From Epibacterium sp. Ofav1-8 (GTDB lineage: Bacteria > Pseudomonadota > Alphaproteobacteria > Rhodobacterales > Rhodobacteraceae), in the NCBI RefSeq assembly GCF_022348185.1, contig NZ_JAKRFD010000005.1, positions 124,001 to 188,000 of the forward strand: DNA of 64,000 nt. The letters run 5' to 3'. Numbering within the stretch: position 1 is the first letter of the stretch; the number at the start of each line of letters is the position of its first letter. The notes under the pieces are model-generated. The model was not told where the DNA came from and did not search any database. It saw nothing but the letters and a program-made list of their open reading frames with translations. The position numbers and the translations under genes are program-made. Below are positions 52,856 to 62,299 of the stretch, piece by piece.

Positions 52856-54862
52856 TCAGCCGTGTGCCACCCGTGGCCGACCGCTGGCCTCGACGGTGAG
52901 GGTGGCCTCGACAAAGACCTGCTGCGCCTCGACCTCGGCCATGCGGAGATCGCGGGTGACATGCACGTGAATATCGCCAGCGCCCGCATCCTCGGCCGCT
53001 GCCACAGCTTCGGCACGCAAGACGCTTTCTAACATGTCCAGCGCCTCGGCACGGGCTGTGAAATCCTTTGGCCCGTCGGAAAGATGCACGCGAAACCTGC
53101 CTTCGGAGGGGGCGGTGACGGTACCGGAACGGCGCTGAATGATCCGCCCCACCACGGCGCCGATCGCATTGGCGACCCCGGCGTGTTCCGGCAGGATCAT
53201 ATTGCACCTCAGACGTTTTCCGACCGCGGGATAGTAGCTAGGTGCCGAGGCCCCCAAACCGATCACATCCACATTCACACGTGCGTCGATCACCAACAAA
53301 CTGCTATGTGCCGTCAGGCCCCGTTGCAGCAGCACGTGCCGTGCAAGATCTTCCGCAGGTCCCCCAAAAGTAGCCTGCTCCTCGGAGAAAACAGACTCTA
53401 ACAAGGTCAAAGCCGTTTGCTCGGTCAATTGATCCACGATCATTTGCGCCAGCGCTTCGGCATTTTTTGCCACCGCATCCCCGCTGCCGACACGACGTCT
53501 GGCAAAGACGGTAAGCGCCTTGTCTGCGGCGTCTCGATCCCATGCGGCCACACGGCCCAGGACGTGACTGGCATCGGACGGCGTGATCCCGGCGACCTGC
53601 ACCAGGCCGCGATCCACCAGACGGCTGAGCGCGCCCTGCTCCATACGCGTGCGCAGAACGTCGCCCAGTGGCAGAACCGCGGTACCGATCCGGGCCAGCA
53701 GCGCCGCCTCCCGTTCCGACAGGCCAACCGCCGCTTGCCCGATCACACCACGCACAAAACGCCCGTCATACTCCCCAACCACCGGAGCGTTGAGTTGTGC
53801 ATCCAGCGCCGCATGCACAAGCTCGGGGGCTTCGGTCGCGATCAGGGACACCGGCAACACCCGCCGCGGCCCAAGCGTGACCCCACCGCGCAGACCATCG
53901 CCATTCAGGTGAACTTGACTGTCTCCCCCCAGGCCCGTGGTGCGCATGGCCACAGCCTCCACCATGGTCCGGAAGCCGCCGACCTGTGCGCCATCCGGAT
54001 CGATTTTCGGCAAACCTCGCTCGATCAGCGCAACGTCAGTGGTCGTCCCGCCGATATCGCTGACCAAGGCGTTCTCAGCCCCTGTCATCCATCGCGCCCC
54101 CACGATCGAGGCCGCCGGCCCGCTCAGGATTGTCTCGATCGGGCGCGCACGCGCCTGTTCCGCCGACATCAACGCCCCATCGCCCCGAACCACCATCATC
54201 GGCGCCTCAATACCAAGCGTCACAAGCGTTTCTGCCGCACGGTTGATCAACCGGTCGATCATGCCGATCAGACGCGCATTCAGTACAGCCGTCAGCGCGC
54301 GCTTGGGTCCATTGAGCTTGGCCGAAAGCTGGTGAGAGCAGGTGACCGGAACGTCGGTGCGCTCCTGGATGATCCGCGCAACCTCCAGCTCATGCGCGGG
54401 ATTGCGCGTGGCAAAAACGCCAGCAACAGCAAACCCGCTGACCCCGGCTGATTCAGTCTCTAAAAAGGCGATGAGTGCCTCTTTATCCAGCGGCGCGGCT
54501 TCTGAGCCGGCATGGGTATGCCCCCCGACCAGGATCAGGGCAGGATCCCCTTTCAGTGCATCCCGCAGCCCGTGACGCTCCAGATCCTGCGCGCTGAACC
54601 CGATATAGATGAGCGCCACACGACCACCCTGCCCCTCGACCAGCGCATTGGTCGCAAGTGTCGTTGACAGCGCCGCCATCGAGATTTCGGCAGGTTCCAC
54701 GCCGGTGTGTTCCAGCACGGCCCGCACCGCGCCGCCAACCCCGATTGCCAGGTCCTGCCGTGTGGTCAGCGACTTGGCCGAGGCGATCACCTCGCTCTCG
54801 TCACGGATCAGCACCGCGTCGGTATATGTTCCCCCGGTATCGACCCCAAGCAGAAGCGCCAT
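52856..54862 (-). CDS. Hydantoinase/oxoprolinase A-type protein (HyuA), without HyuB
   Basis: A 668-residue protein of the HyuA/5-oxoprolinase alpha family. The N-terminus GVDTGGTYTDAVLI is an actin-fold phosphate loop, and ALVSDIGGTTTDVALIERG is the second. The family works with HyuB subunits to hydrolyse hydantoins, oxoproline or acetone derivatives with ATP. No hyuB lies nearby, so this is an orphan. The ATG at 54862 follows GAGGAT; a GTG 6 codons earlier is possible. Confidence 0.9.
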   Translation of the reverse strand: MALLLGVDTGGTYTDAVLIRDESEVIASAKSLTTRQDLAIGVGGAVRAVLEHTGVEPAEISMAALSTTLATNALVEGQGGRVALIYIGFSAQDLERHGLRDALKGDPALILVGGHTHAGSEAAPLDKEALIAFLETESAGVSGFAVAGVFATRNPAHELEVARIIQERTDVPVTCSHQLSAKLNGPKRALTAVLNARLIGMIDRLINRAAETLVTLGIEAPMMVVRGDGALMSAEQARARPIETILSGPAASIVGARWMTGAENALVSDIGGTTTDVALIERGLPKIDPDGAQVGGFRTMVEAVAMRTTGLGGDSQVHLNGDGLRGGVTLGPRRVLPVSLIATEAPELVHAALDAQLNAPVVGEYDGRFVRGVIGQAAVGLSEREAALLARIGTAVLPLGDVLRTRMEQGALSRLVDRGLVQVAGITPSDASHVLGRVAAWDRDAADKALTVFARRRVGSGDAVAKNAEALAQMIVDQLTEQTALTLLESVFSEEQATFGGPAEDLARHVLLQRGLTAHSSLLVIDARVNVDVIGLGASAPSYYPAVGKRLRCNMILPEHAGVANAIGAVVGRIIQRRSGTVTAPSEGRFRVHLSDGPKDFTARAEALDMLESVLRAEAVAAAEDAGAGDIHVHVTRDLRMAEVEAQQVFVEATLTVEASGRPRVAHG

Positions 54863-54935
54863 CTTATCCTCGATTTTCACTCACGCATGCTCGGTTGTAA
54901 CGGCTGGCTGCGTCACGTCCACTCTGTTTGCGTCA

Positions 54936-55979
54936 TTATGACAACCGCATCACAGCCCAGCGCGCCGCATCTGCGACCGTTGGATCAGGATCATCACAGA
55001 GCTGCGTGGCATAGGGGCGCAACTTCGCCTCCCCAGAATTTCCGATCGCATAGAGCACATTGCGCACAAAGCGATCCCGGCCAATCCGCTTGATCGGAGA
55101 TCCTGAAAACCGTTCGCGGAACGCTGCATCATTCAGTTGCGACAATTCCGCAAGCGGCGGCGCAACCGTGCCCTCACGCGCGGCATAGCGCATGTCCGAG
55201 GCCTCCACGGCGAATTTGTTCCATGGGCAGGCTGCAAGACAATCATCACAGCCATAGATTCGATTGCCGAGTTTTGCGCGCAGCTCTTCCTCAATGGGCC
55301 CCTTGTGCTCGATCGTCAGGTAGGAAATGCATCGCCGTGCATCCAGTTGATAGGGTGCAGGAAAGGCATCTGTGGGACACGCCGACAAACAGGCCCGACA
55401 GGACCCACAATGATCTGGCTCTACCGAATCTACCGGCAGATCCAATGTGGTAAAAATAGAGCCTAAAAAGGCCCAATTGCCCCAATCCCGGCTCACCAGA
55501 TTGGTGTGCTTACCCTGCCAGCCAAGCCCCGCCGCCTGTCCGAGCGCCTTCTCTGGTACTGGGGCAGTGTCGACAAAAACCTTTACCTCAGCCTTATCAC
55601 CCGCCTCGGCGATCAACCAGCGCGCCAGCCGCTTTAGCCGCTTCTTGACCAGGTCATGATAATCCTTGCCGCGCGCATAGACCGATATCGCCGCGCGATC
55701 CGGCAGTCCCACCACCGCCATCGGGTTCTCCTCGGGCGTGTAGCTTTCTGCCAGCATGATGACCGAGCGCGCCTCCGGCCAAAGCGCCGCCGGGTTTTCG
55801 CGCCAGTTCACTCGCTCCGCCATCCATGCCATCTGACCGTGATACCCGGCGTCCAGAAACGCACGCAGTCGTTCGGGCACTTCGGGGACATCCCACGGTC
55901 GGCAGATGCGCGTGGAGACAAAGCCCTCCGCCCGGGCCTGCGCGATCAGACGCGCCTTGATATCCCCTGCCGCTTTCAT
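54936..55979 (-). CDS. queG: Epoxyqueuosine reductase QueG
   Basis: A 347-residue cobalamin-dependent enzyme of the last step of queuosine synthesis. [11 protein letters not shown] (Asp137) lies in the catalytic domain. Two [4Fe-4S] clusters are set by Cys191, Cys194, Cys197, Cys201 ([12 protein letters not shown]), and Cys217, Cys244, Cys247, Cys251 ([10 protein letters not shown]). The C-terminal HEAT-like part is present. Length is standard for QueG. No other que gene is near. Confidence 0.97.
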   Translation of the reverse strand: MKAAGDIKARLIAQARAEGFVSTRICRPWDVPEVPERLRAFLDAGYHGQMAWMAERVNWRENPAALWPEARSVIMLAESYTPEENPMAVVGLPDRAAISVYARGKDYHDLVKKRLKRLARWLIAEAGDKAEVKVFVDTAPVPEKALGQAAGLGWQGKHTNLVSRDWGNWAFLGSIFTTLDLPVDSVEPDHCGSCRACLSACPTDAFPAPYQLDARRCISYLTIEHKGPIEEELRAKLGNRIYGCDDCLAACPWNKFAVEASDMRYAAREGTVAPPLAELSQLNDAAFRERFSGSPIKRIGRDRFVRNVLYAIGNSGEAKLRPYATQLCDDPDPTVADAARWAVMRLS

Positions 55980-56050
55980 CTTCTCAGAAATATCCTCGGG
56001 GGTGAACGGGCCGCAAGGCCCGGAGGGGGCAGACAGCCCCCTGCACCATC

Positions 56051-56716
56051 TCAGAAATCAAGATCCGCGTAATGCGACGGAGGGCGAAAGCCCGGAACCT
56101 GATCCGCCAGAATTGACCGGAAGGCAGGGCGGGATTTGATCTTGGCGTACCAATCCTTCACCACCGCCGAGCGGTTCCAGTCCACATCAGAGATATAATC
56201 AAGCGACGACAGATGCGCAGCGGCCGCAAAATCCGCAAGCGTCATGTTATCGCCGGCCAGCCAGCGGCGATGGTCCAGCAACCACGACAGGTAATCGATG
56301 TGATACTTGATCGCTTTGGCACCGGATTTGACATTGCTGCTGTCCGGATAGCCTTCGCCGGTCATCTTCTTGTTCACCCGTTCATAAAGCAGCTTCGACG
56401 TGACCTCATGATGGAACTTGTCGTCAAACCAGCTCACCAGCCGGCGCACTTCCAGACGTTCGGCCGGTTTCTTTGGCATCAGGCTGGGGTCGGGGCGGGT
56501 TTCCTCGATATATTCGCAGATCGCGGCACTCTCGGCCATCAGCATGCCATCCAGACGCAGGACCGGCACCTTGGCCGCCGGGTTGCGGCGCAGGAAATCG
56601 GCGTCCTGCTCCCAGTAGCGCTCCTCGACAAGCTCCACCTCGATCTTCTTTTCCGCCAGGGACAGGCGCACCTTGCGGCAGAAGGGGGACAGGGGGACAT
56701 GATAGAGACGAGCCAT
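56051..56716 (-). CDS. Glutathione S-transferase family protein
   Basis: A 221-residue [26 protein letters not shown] places a Ser-Pro-Phe-Cys motif at the active site, followed by [22 protein letters not shown] with cis-Pro and the Glu-Ser glutathione-binding pair. The helical C-terminal domain carries [19 protein letters not shown] chose the ATG at 56716 at the start of the fold. Function unknown. The first GST at 22.5 kb is a different branch. Confidence 0.92.
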   Translation of the reverse strand: MARLYHVPLSPFCRKVRLSLAEKKIEVELVEERYWEQDADFLRRNPAAKVPVLRLDGMLMAESAAICEYIEETRPDPSLMPKKPAERLEVRRLVSWFDDKFHHEVTSKLLYERVNKKMTGEGYPDSSNVKSGAKAIKYHIDYLSWLLDHRRWLAGDNMTLADFAAAAHLSSLDYISDVDWNRSAVVKDWYAKIKSRPAFRSILADQVPGFRPPSHYADLDF

Positions 56717-56785
56717 GGGCGTCCTGAGCTCTCCGGTTGTTAAGGGATCTTGTTCCTCCAGCAATGCCTTGCCAGAACGGAAACT

Positions 56786-57526
56786 TCAATGCTCGAAACA
56801 GGCAGCACGGCCATCGCGCTCGATCGTGGCAGCGCCATCCACGATCTGACGCGCTCGTTTGCGCATGAAATTGCCGGGATCGGCGGCAGAACGCTCTTTT
56901 GGATTTGGCAGCAGGGCTGCAATCAATGCCGCCTGCTGCGGGCTGAGCTGATCGGGACCGGTACCGAAATAGTGCCGTGCCGCAGCCTCCGCGCCAAAGA
57001 TCCCCTCGCCCATCTCGGCCACGTTCAGGTAGACCTCGACGATGCGTTGCTTGCTCCAGGTGGCCTCGACCACCGGCGTCATAAAGGTCTCAAGCGCTTT
57101 TCTGACCCAACTGCGCCCCTGCCACAGGAAGACGTTCTTCACCACCTGCTGGGTAATGGTGGACGCGCCGCGCTTGCCACCGGATTCCAGCGCATCACGG
57201 ATCGCCGTGACATCGAACCCCCAATGTTCGCAAAACCGCGCATCCTCTGCCGCGACCACGGATCGCGCCAGCACAGGGGCCATCTGTTCTAAGGGCACCC
57301 ATTCGCGATCCACATCGCCAAGCCGGCGTTTCTCGGTCCAGATCGTATGGGTTATCGGAGGGTTCACCACCGAATACAAAAGGATCAGCGCAAGCACAAA
57401 CGCAAGGCTGCCCAACAGCCCCCGCAGGATCCAGCGCCGGACCCGCGCCACCACGGCCCGGAGACCAAGCCGCGCGGATTTGGAGGTGGTCTTTTTTGTT
57501 TTTGTCTTGCGCGCTGCTTTTGCCAT
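56786..57526 (-). CDS. mtgA: Monofunctional peptidoglycan glycosyltransferase MtgA
   Basis: A 246-residue GT51 enzyme that polymerises lipid II. A basic N-terminus precedes the single membrane helix (ILRGLLGSLAFVLALILLYSVV). The catalytic motif AAEDARFCEHWGFD has Glu94. GASTITQQVVKNVFL and EVYLNVAEMGEGIFGAEAAARHYFG are the other family motifs. No transpeptidase domain is present, which separates it from class A PBPs. ATG at 57526 was chosen as the first codon of the basic region; the upstream extension is not homologous. Confidence 0.95.
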   Translation of the reverse strand: MAKAARKTKTKKTTSKSARLGLRAVVARVRRWILRGLLGSLAFVLALILLYSVVNPPITHTIWTEKRRLGDVDREWVPLEQMAPVLARSVVAAEDARFCEHWGFDVTAIRDALESGGKRGASTITQQVVKNVFLWQGRSWVRKALETFMTPVVEATWSKQRIVEVYLNVAEMGEGIFGAEAAARHYFGTGPDQLSPQQAALIAALLPNPKERSAADPGNFMRKRARQIVDGAATIERDGRAACFEH

Positions 57527-57607
57527 GGCCTCTCTATAGGACAGAGCATCCAAACACTCCAACAGGGAAAATCGCCCCGCAGGCATCTGCCCGCGCACAC
57601 GCGCGGC

Positions 57608-57643
57608 GCAAAAAAAGGACCCCGCAGGCCGAAACACTGCGGG
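57608..57643 (-). terminator. Terminator of gltD-gltB
   Basis: ACCCCGCAG / CTGCGGGGT is a 9-bp stem with a 9-base loop followed on the minus strand by CCTTTTTTT. A second small dyad (AATAAGAG-GGT-CTCTTATT, 57656-57674) lies between it and the gltB stop. Confidence 0.92.
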
Positions 57644-57691
57644 GTTCAGTTTCAGGAATAAGAGGGTCTCTTATTCTCGGGGATTATTCGA

Positions 57692-60600
57692 TTACTCTGC
57701 CGGGATTGCCGATGCTTCCGTCGCGATGGGATGCGCCAGCTTGTCCAGCATCTCCTTCGGGCAAACCTGAAGGAAATGCCCCTTCTCGCTCTCCCAATGT
57801 TGCAGGATCTCCGCTGCCTTGCGGCTTCCGGTTTCGGCAACGTGGCGTTCGATCAGGCCTTTCAGCTCCGCTTCCCAATGGTCCACGGTCACCGGGCAGG
57901 TCACCAGGCTTTCCATGTTCATGAGCGTCTCAGCGGACTGATCCGGGTCATAGAGATAGGCCATGCCGCCCGTCATCCCGGCGCCGAAGTTCGCGCCGAT
58001 GCTGCCAAGGATCACGGCCACACCGCCGGTCATGTATTCGCAACCGTTGGTACCACAGCCCTCGATCACCACCTTGGCGCCCGAGTTCCGCACCGCAAAC
58101 CGTTCGCCGGCGCGACCGGCCGCAAAGAGATAGCCATCGGTGGCACCATAGAGAACGGTATTGCCCACAATGGTGTTCTCTGCCGCATTCAGCGGCGAGG
58201 CCATCGGCGGGCGCACGACGATCGTACCGCCCGACAGACCTTTGCCGACATAGTCGTTTGCGTCGCCGGAGACTTCGAGCTTCAGACCGGGGGCCGCAAA
58301 GGCGCCCAAGGACTGACCCGCCGAGCCTTGCAACTTCACCGTCAGGTGATCGGGTTGCAGGGTGTTGCGCATGCCGAAGTTCTGCACGATATGGCTGGAG
58401 GTACGCGTGCCCACGGTCCGATGCGTGTTCTGCACCGCGTAGGACAGCTGCATCTTCTCGCCATCCTTGAGGAACCGCGCGGCATCGCGCACGATTTCCG
58501 AATCGAGCGTGTCCGGCACCGCGTTACGGTCCTTGTCGCGGTTGTAGACGATGCTGGCAGAACCATCGACGGTGATCAGCAGCGGGTTCAGATCGAGGTC
58601 ATCAAGGTGAGCAGAGCCACGCGACACCTGCGCCAGAAGATCCGCACGACCGATCACCTCATCAAGGCTCCGCGCTCCGATGGAGGCGAGGATTTCGCGA
58701 ACTTCCTGCGCGTAGAAGGTGATGAGGTTCACCACCTTGTCGGCATTGCCGGTGAACTTGCCACGCAGGGCCTCGTCCTGAGTACACACACCAACGGGGC
58801 AGGTGTTCGACTGGCACTGACGCACCATGATGCAGCCCATTGCGATCAGCGCGGCGGTGCCGATGCCGTATTCCTCGGCGCCCATCATCGCAGCCATGAC
58901 AATGTCACGCCCGGTGCGCAGACCGCCATCGGTCCGCAGGGTCACACGGCCGCGCAGGTTGTTCATCGCCAGCACCTGATGCGCCTCGGTGAGGCCCATC
59001 TCCCACGGCAGACCGCAGTACTTGATCGAGGTCGCAGGAGAGGCCCCGGTGCCGCCGTTGTGGCCCGAAATCAGGATGATGTCGGCCTTGGCCTTGGCCA
59101 CGCCGGCAGCAATGGTGCCAACACCGGAGGAGGCCACCAGCTTCACCGTCACCTTGCAGCGCGGGTTGATCTGCTTCAGGTCGTAGATCAGCTGCGCCAG
59201 ATCCTCGATCGAGTAGATGTCGTGGTGCGGCGGCGGCGAAATCAGGGTCACCCCCTTGGTGGAGTGACGCAGGCGCGCGATCAGGTCGGTGACCTTCATG
59301 CCGGGCAACTGGCCGCCCTCACCGGGCTTGGCACCCTGCGCGACCTTGATTTCCAGCTCTTCGCACTGGTTCAGATATTCGGCGGTCACACCAAAGCGGC
59401 CCGAGGCGACCTGTTTGATCTTTGCCGACGGGTTGTCGCCATTGGCTTCGGGCACGAAATGCGCCGGATCTTCGCCGCCTTCGCCCGAGTCGGACTTGGC
59501 TCCGATTCGGTTCATCGCCACGTTCAGCGTCTTGTGCGCCTCGGGCGAGAGCGCACCAAGCGACATGCCCGGGGTCACGAAACGCTTGCGGATCGACGTG
59601 ATCGATTCCACTTCCTCGATCGGGATCGCCTTGCCCAGCGGTTTGATGTCCAGCAGATCCCGCAGATGGATCGGCGGGTTCGCCTGCATCTTGGCCGAAT
59701 ACTGTTTCCACAGCTCATACGACGAACGGTTGCAGGCCATCTGCATCATGTGCATCGAGGTGGCTTCCCAGGCGTGGGTTTCGCCGGATTTGCGGGCCTT
59801 GTAAAAGCCGCCGATCGGCATGATGCCCTCGGGCGCATTCCAGCCTTTGGCGTGGATTTCCTCGGCTTTCACCTGAATACCAGAGACACCGATGCCGGAA
59901 ATCCGCGAGGTCATGCCGGGGAAATACTCCGCCACCATGGCGCGGGACAGGCCCACCGCCTCGAAGTTCAGGCCACCCCGGTAGGAGGACACCACGGAGA
60001 TGCCCATCTTCGCCATGATCTTCAGCAGGCCCTGATCGATCGCTTCGCGGTAGCGGGCGACGTTTTCCGTCAGCGTCCCTTCGAGAAGACCGCGTTCAAT
60101 GCGGTCGGCGAGTGAATCTTCGGCCAGATACGCGTTCACGACGGTTGCGCCGCAGCCAATCAGCACCGCGAAGTAATGCGGGTCGATACATTCCGCCGAA
60201 CGCACGTTGAGCGAACAGAAGGTGCGCAGACCCTGGCGGATCAGATGCGAGTGTACCGCCGAGGTGGCCAGGATCATCGGCATCGCGACCTTGCCATCGC
60301 CGGAATATTGATCCGTCAGCACGATGTGCCCCGCACCGGAGCGCACGGCCTCTTCTGCCTCGGCCCGAATCCGCGCCAGCGAAGCGTGCAGAGATCCTTT
60401 GCCGGGGGCGAATGTACAGTCGATCTCCGCCAGTTTGGACCCGAGGTTGTCGACCAGCTTGTCCCACTGCGCATTGCCGACAAAGGGGCTTTCCAGCACC
60501 ACGATCTCGGTTTGCGAGCTGTCCTCGTCCAGCACGTTCTTGAGGTTGCCGAACCGGGTCTTGAGGCTCATCACCCGGAATTCGCGCAAACTGTCGATCG

Positions 60601-62230
60601 GCGGGTTGGTCACCTGGGAGAAGTTCTGGCGGAAGAAATGGCTGAGCGGGCGATATTGCTTGGACAGAACCGCAGAGGGCGTGTCATCGCCCATGGAGGC
60701 CAGGCTTTCCTTGCCGTCTTCGGCCATCGGCGCCAGGATCTGCTCCAGCTCCTCGATCGTGTAGCCGGCGGCAATCTGGCGGCGGCGCAGTTCCTCGCCC
60801 GAGAACAGGGGGGTTTCCGTCACCCCGCCGAGCACGGCATCCAGATCATTGACCTTTGCCACCCAGTCGCCAAACGGCAGTGCGCGGGCAAGTTTGTCCT
60901 TGATTTCAACGTCGTGGTAGAGTTCGCCCTTTTTCATGTCGACGGCAAGCATCTGGCCGGGACCAAGCGCGCCCTTCTCCACGACAGATGCCTCGTCGAT
61001 CGGCACCATGCCCGCCTCGGAGCCCGCAATGACCAAACCGTCGCCGGTGACCACATAGCGCATCGGGCGCAGACCGTTGCGGTCGAGACCGGCACAGACC
61101 CAGCGGCCATCGGTCATTGCCAGCGCGGCGGGACCGTCCCAGGGCTCCATCACGGCGTTGCAATAGGAATACATGTCGCGCCAGGCCTGCGGCAGTTCCT
61201 CGGCCTGTTTGGACCAGCTTTCCGGCACCAGCATGGTCTTTGCCATCGGCGCGGACCGACCGGCACGCACCAGAACCTCGAACACCGAATCCAGAGCCGC
61301 AGAGTCGGAGGACCCCGACGCCACGATCGGTTTGATGTCCTCGGCGTGGTCACCAAAGGTCGAGGAGGCCATGCGGATCTCGTGGCTCTTCATCCAGTTG
61401 ACGTTGCCCTTGAGCGTGTTGATCTCGCCGTTGTGGGCCAGCATGCGGAACGGCTGCGCCAGCCACCACTGCGGGAAGGTGTTGGTGGAATAGCGCTGGT
61501 GATAGATCGCAAATGCGCTCTCGAACCGCTCATCCATCAGGTCGGGGTAGAAGACCGCAACCTGTTCGGCCAGCATCATGCCCTTGTAGATGATCGATCG
61601 GCAGGACAGCGACGCAATATAGAGCCCGCCAACCTGCGCGGCAGCGGCGGCCTTCTCGATGCGGCGACGGATCACATAGAGTTCGCGCTCAAAGGTCTCC
61701 TCGTCCACGCCCTTGGAGTTGGAGATCAGGATCTGCTCAATCTCCGGACGGGTCGCATTCGCCTTGTCACCGAGGCAGGTCACATCCACCGGCACGTGGC
61801 GCCAGCCGTAAATGTAGTAGCCCATGCGCAGGACTTCGGTTTCCACGATGGTCCGGCAGGTTTCCTGCGCGCCGAAATCCGTGCGGGGCAGGAACACCTG
61901 TCCAACAGCGAGCAACTCGTCGACCCGCGGCTCGTGCCCGGTGCGTTTCACCTGATCCCAGAAAAACGGCACCGGGATCTGCACGTGGATGCCGGCGCCA
62001 TCGCCGGTCTTGCCATCAGCATCCACAGCGCCGCGGTGCCAGATCGCCTTGAGCGCGTCGATGCCGGCCTCGACCACCTTGCGGCTCTTGGAGCCGTCGA
62101 CCGAAACCACGAGGCCCACACCACAAGAGGAATGCTCTTCTTCCTCGGAATAGAGACCGTTTTCAGCCATCCACTGGCGCTTTGCTTCCTCGGCACGCAC
62201 CCAGTTTTCATCGTATTTCGTCATGTTCAT
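57692..62230 (-). CDS. gltB: Glutamate synthase, large (alpha) subunit
   Basis: A 1512-residue GltB that transfers the amide of glutamine to 2-oxoglutarate. Cys36, in EEHSSCGVGL, is the glutaminase nucleophile exposed after removal of the short propeptide. The central and FMN-binding domains carry SGHNGGTGASPATSIKYCGLPWE, and the 3Fe-4S cysteines lie in CIMVRQCQSNTCPVGVC. The C-terminal beta-helix contains NTVLYGATDGYLFAAGRAGERFAVRNSGA (Gly-rich). It is downstream of gltD by 69 bases, the reverse of the usual gltB-gltD order. Confidence 0.98.
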   Translation of the reverse strand: MNMTKYDENWVRAEEAKRQWMAENGLYSEEEEHSSCGVGLVVSVDGSKSRKVVEAGIDALKAIWHRGAVDADGKTGDGAGIHVQIPVPFFWDQVKRTGHEPRVDELLAVGQVFLPRTDFGAQETCRTIVETEVLRMGYYIYGWRHVPVDVTCLGDKANATRPEIEQILISNSKGVDEETFERELYVIRRRIEKAAAAAQVGGLYIASLSCRSIIYKGMMLAEQVAVFYPDLMDERFESAFAIYHQRYSTNTFPQWWLAQPFRMLAHNGEINTLKGNVNWMKSHEIRMASSTFGDHAEDIKPIVASGSSDSAALDSVFEVLVRAGRSAPMAKTMLVPESWSKQAEELPQAWRDMYSYCNAVMEPWDGPAALAMTDGRWVCAGLDRNGLRPMRYVVTGDGLVIAGSEAGMVPIDEASVVEKGALGPGQMLAVDMKKGELYHDVEIKDKLARALPFGDWVAKVNDLDAVLGGVTETPLFSGEELRRRQIAAGYTIEELEQILAPMAEDGKESLASMGDDTPSAVLSKQYRPLSHFFRQNFSQVTNPPIDSLREFRVMSLKTRFGNLKNVLDEDSSQTEIVVLESPFVGNAQWDKLVDNLGSKLAEIDCTFAPGKGSLHASLARIRAEAEEAVRSGAGHIVLTDQYSGDGKVAMPMILATSAVHSHLIRQGLRTFCSLNVRSAECIDPHYFAVLIGCGATVVNAYLAEDSLADRIERGLLEGTLTENVARYREAIDQGLLKIMAKMGISVVSSYRGGLNFEAVGLSRAMVAEYFPGMTSRISGIGVSGIQVKAEEIHAKGWNAPEGIMPIGGFYKARKSGETHAWEATSMHMMQMACNRSSYELWKQYSAKMQANPPIHLRDLLDIKPLGKAIPIEEVESITSIRKRFVTPGMSLGALSPEAHKTLNVAMNRIGAKSDSGEGGEDPAHFVPEANGDNPSAKIKQVASGRFGVTAEYLNQCEELEIKVAQGAKPGEGGQLPGMKVTDLIARLRHSTKGVTLISPPPHHDIYSIEDLAQLIYDLKQINPRCKVTVKLVASSGVGTIAAGVAKAKADIILISGHNGGTGASPATSIKYCGLPWEMGLTEAHQVLAMNNLRGRVTLRTDGGLRTGRDIVMAAMMGAEEYGIGTAALIAMGCIMVRQCQSNTCPVGVCTQDEALRGKFTGNADKVVNLITFYAQEVREILASIGARSLDEVIGRADLLAQVSRGSAHLDDLDLNPLLITVDGSASIVYNRDKDRNAVPDTLDSEIVRDAARFLKDGEKMQLSYAVQNTHRTVGTRTSSHIVQNFGMRNTLQPDHLTVKLQGSAGQSLGAFAAPGLKLEVSGDANDYVGKGLSGGTIVVRPPMASPLNAAENTIVGNTVLYGATDGYLFAAGRAGERFAVRNSGAKVVIEGCGTNGCEYMTGGVAVILGSIGANFGAGMTGGMAYLYDPDQSAETLMNMESLVTCPVTVDHWEAELKGLIERHVAETGSRKAAEILQHWESEKGHFLQVCPKEMLDKLAHPIATEASAIPAE

Positions 62231-62299
62231 TCTCCTCTGCCTGGCGGTGGCGCCGCGCCTCTTGTCAGGGGCGCCAGACCGCTCGGGGAAACCTGTTGA

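Noticed and set aside
57731-62299. Two long plus-strand frames of 794 and 707 residues
   Set aside because: Antisense to gltB throughout. gltB has all catalytic and cluster cysteines.
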